Positions 5,470 through 6,610 of a DNA stretch of 6,610 bases are shown here, piece by piece; positions within the stretch are counted from its first letter, which is position 1, and each line of letters starts with the position of its first letter. The notes beneath the pieces are model-generated. The model saw only the letters and a list, made by a program, of their open reading frames with translations. It was not told the DNA's origin and did no database searches. The stretch lies in the NCBI GenBank assembly GCA_946480635.1, contig CAMLKV010000125.1:1-6610 (forward strand). The letters run 5' to 3'. Made by a program: the position numbers and the translations under genes. The stretch is from an uncultured Flavobacterium sp. GTDB taxonomy: Bacteria > Bacteroidota > Bacteroidia > Flavobacteriales > Flavobacteriaceae.

Positions 5470-6610
5470 TTATTCCACATACAACACCAACCCTTTAAGA
5501 TAATGCCCTTCTGGGTGGTAAATATTTGTTGGATGATCTGGTCCTTGACCTAACTTGTGCAGTACTCTGATATTTCTACCTGTTTCAATTGCTGCTGCTG
5601 CTACGGTGTTGTAAAACAAAACATCATCAATTACCTGTGAACATGAAAATGTAAACAAAATCCCTTTTGGTGCCAATGCTTTTAAACCTGCAATATTTAA
5701 ACGTTTATAAGCTTGTGTAGCTGTATGTTTACTTTTAATACTTTTTGCAAAAGCAGGAGGGTCAAGAACTATTACATCATATATTTGATGATTTTCTTTC
5801 ATGAAGTTAAACACATCATCGGCTACTGCTTTGTGATTAGACTTAGGGAAATTTAGTTCCATATTTCTAGCTGCTAAGTCAACCGCTTTTTGTGATATAT
5901 CTACCGACGTGACAAGTTCTGCTCCTGCACTCATAGCATAAATAGAAAAACCTCCTGTGTAACAGAATGTGTTTAATACTTTCTTGTCTTTTGAAAACTC
6001 TCCTAACAATTTACGATTATCTCTTTGGTCCAAGAAAAAACCTGTTTTTTGACCTTCAACCCAGTTTACTGCGAAAAGAATGTTGTTTTCTTTAGCCGTT
6101 GTTTCTTGTTTAGTTCCAAATAAAAAATAATCGATTCCGGTATTAGGTAATGTTCCTGAACTCTTACAGTAAATTGTTTCGCAAAAATCAGGAAAATTTG
6201 ATTTTATAGCATCGGCTATTTTTTCTATTTGGTAATAGATTCCTGATGAGTGTGCTTGTAACACCCAGTTTTTATCATAATAATCAATTATTAATCCTGG
6301 AATTCCGTCACCTTCACCATGAATTAAACGAAAAGCATTTGTTACTTCTAAATTCAATAATTTAAGACGCAATTCCCATGCTGACTGGAGTTTCTCTTTC
6401 CAAAAATTCTCAGAAAACGTTTCTTTAGCAAAAGTCAACAATCGAACTACAATACTTCCTTTATCACTAAAATATCCCGTTCCTAAATGGTTGTTGTTTG
6501 AATCGACTACATCGACCATTTCTCCATCATTGATTTCTTGTGTTACGCCATAAACAGCTCCACTGAAAACCCAAGGATGACGGCGTTGTATTGATTTTTC
6601 TTTTCCTGCT
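5470..6610 (-). CDS. rlmI: RlmI-like 23S rRNA cytosine-C5 methyltransferase (partial, 5' end outside window)
   Basis: This SAM-dependent enzyme of the COG1092 family is expected to methylate a cytosine of 23S rRNA (m5C1962 for E. coli RlmI). About 379 residues are visible and E. coli RlmI has 396, so only some 10-20 N-terminal residues and the start are missing. The frame stays open from the ATG at 6519 to the window edge and encodes GKEKSIQRRHPWVFSGAVYG, the start of the family's N-terminal PUA RNA-binding domain; so 6519 is not the start. Then come the linker motif EGQKTGFFLDQRDNR, SAM motif I (NTFCYTGGFSIYA...AGA...VDIS), motif IV DPPAF (bases 5749-5763) and motif VI FSCSQ with the probable catalytic cysteine codon at 5641-5643. 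The chain ends in the usual GLVLYVE. The protein is intact in what is visible and is followed by its own terminator. The exact target base is inferred by family; a paralogue with another rRNA target cannot be excluded. Confidence 0.93.
   Translation of the reverse strand, partial: AGKEKSIQRRHPWVFSGAVYGVTQEINDGEMVDVVDSNNNHLGTGYFSDKGSIVVRLLTFAKETFSENFWKEKLQSAWELRLKLLNLEVTNAFRLIHGEGDGIPGLIIDYYDKNWVLQAHSSGIYYQIEKIADAIKSNFPDFCETIYCKSSGTLPNTGIDYFLFGTKQETTAKENNILFAVNWVEGQKTGFFLDQRDNRKLLGEFSKDKKVLNTFCYTGGFSIYAMSAGAELVTSVDISQKAVDLAARNMELNFPKSNHKAVADDVFNFMKENHQIYDVIVLDPPAFAKSIKSKHTATQAYKRLNIAGLKALAPKGILFTFSCSQVIDDVLFYNTVAAAAIETGRNIRVLHKLGQGPDHPTNIYHPEGHYLKGLVLYVE

Noticed and set aside
6517..6519. ATG as the start codon of the methyltransferase
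   Set aside because: The frame upstream is open to the window edge and encodes the conserved RRHPWVFSGA start of the PUA domain, so this Met is internal.

Overview
The window comes from an AT-rich member of the Bacteroidota, most likely the Flavobacteriaceae (Flavobacterium-like). Three things point there: gene starts sit behind A-rich leaders without a Shine-Dalgarno sequence, TAnnTTTR -7-like promoter octamers occur just upstream of starts, and the gene content is typical (class I single-chain fumarase, fused SpmA/SpmB membrane protein, Aer-type stand-alone PAS protein, COG1092-type rRNA methyltransferase). This is inferred from sequence style and remembered family traits, not from a database search.

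Layout, left to right. (1) The 3' part of a DEDDy-type 3'-5' exonuclease runs off the left edge and ends at 429 (+). (2) 494-1936 (+) is a polytopic membrane protein in which SpmA-like and SpmB-like nucleoside-recognition/Gate domains are fused; it ends in an intrinsic terminator. (3) 2032-2973 (+) is a secreted leucine-rich-repeat protein with ten exactly 23-residue repeats, followed by its own terminator. (4) 3046-4647 (+) is a complete iron-sulfur fumarase. (5) A hairpin at 4665-4700 separates it from the convergent minus-strand PAS gene (4706-5326). (6) Upstream of the PAS gene on the same strand is an RlmI-like 23S rRNA methyltransferase (5470 to beyond the right edge), with a strong terminator between the two. 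The reading frame stays open to the window edge, so its true start lies outside.

The genes look like independent housekeeping or accessory units and not one pathway: terminators separate most neighbours. Only fumarase has a sure metabolic role (TCA cycle). The exonuclease and methyltransferase act on nucleic acids. The Spm-like, LRR and PAS proteins have no role that can be fixed from sequence. There is no gap above 300 bases, no RNA gene, mobile element, CRISPR array or phage gene. I do not see a clear new biological system. The points most worth a second look are the stand-alone Aer-like PAS protein with an altered flavin-pocket residue, the Spm fusion with a lineage-style extracytoplasmic insert, and a three-segment competing hairpin between the methyltransferase and PAS genes.
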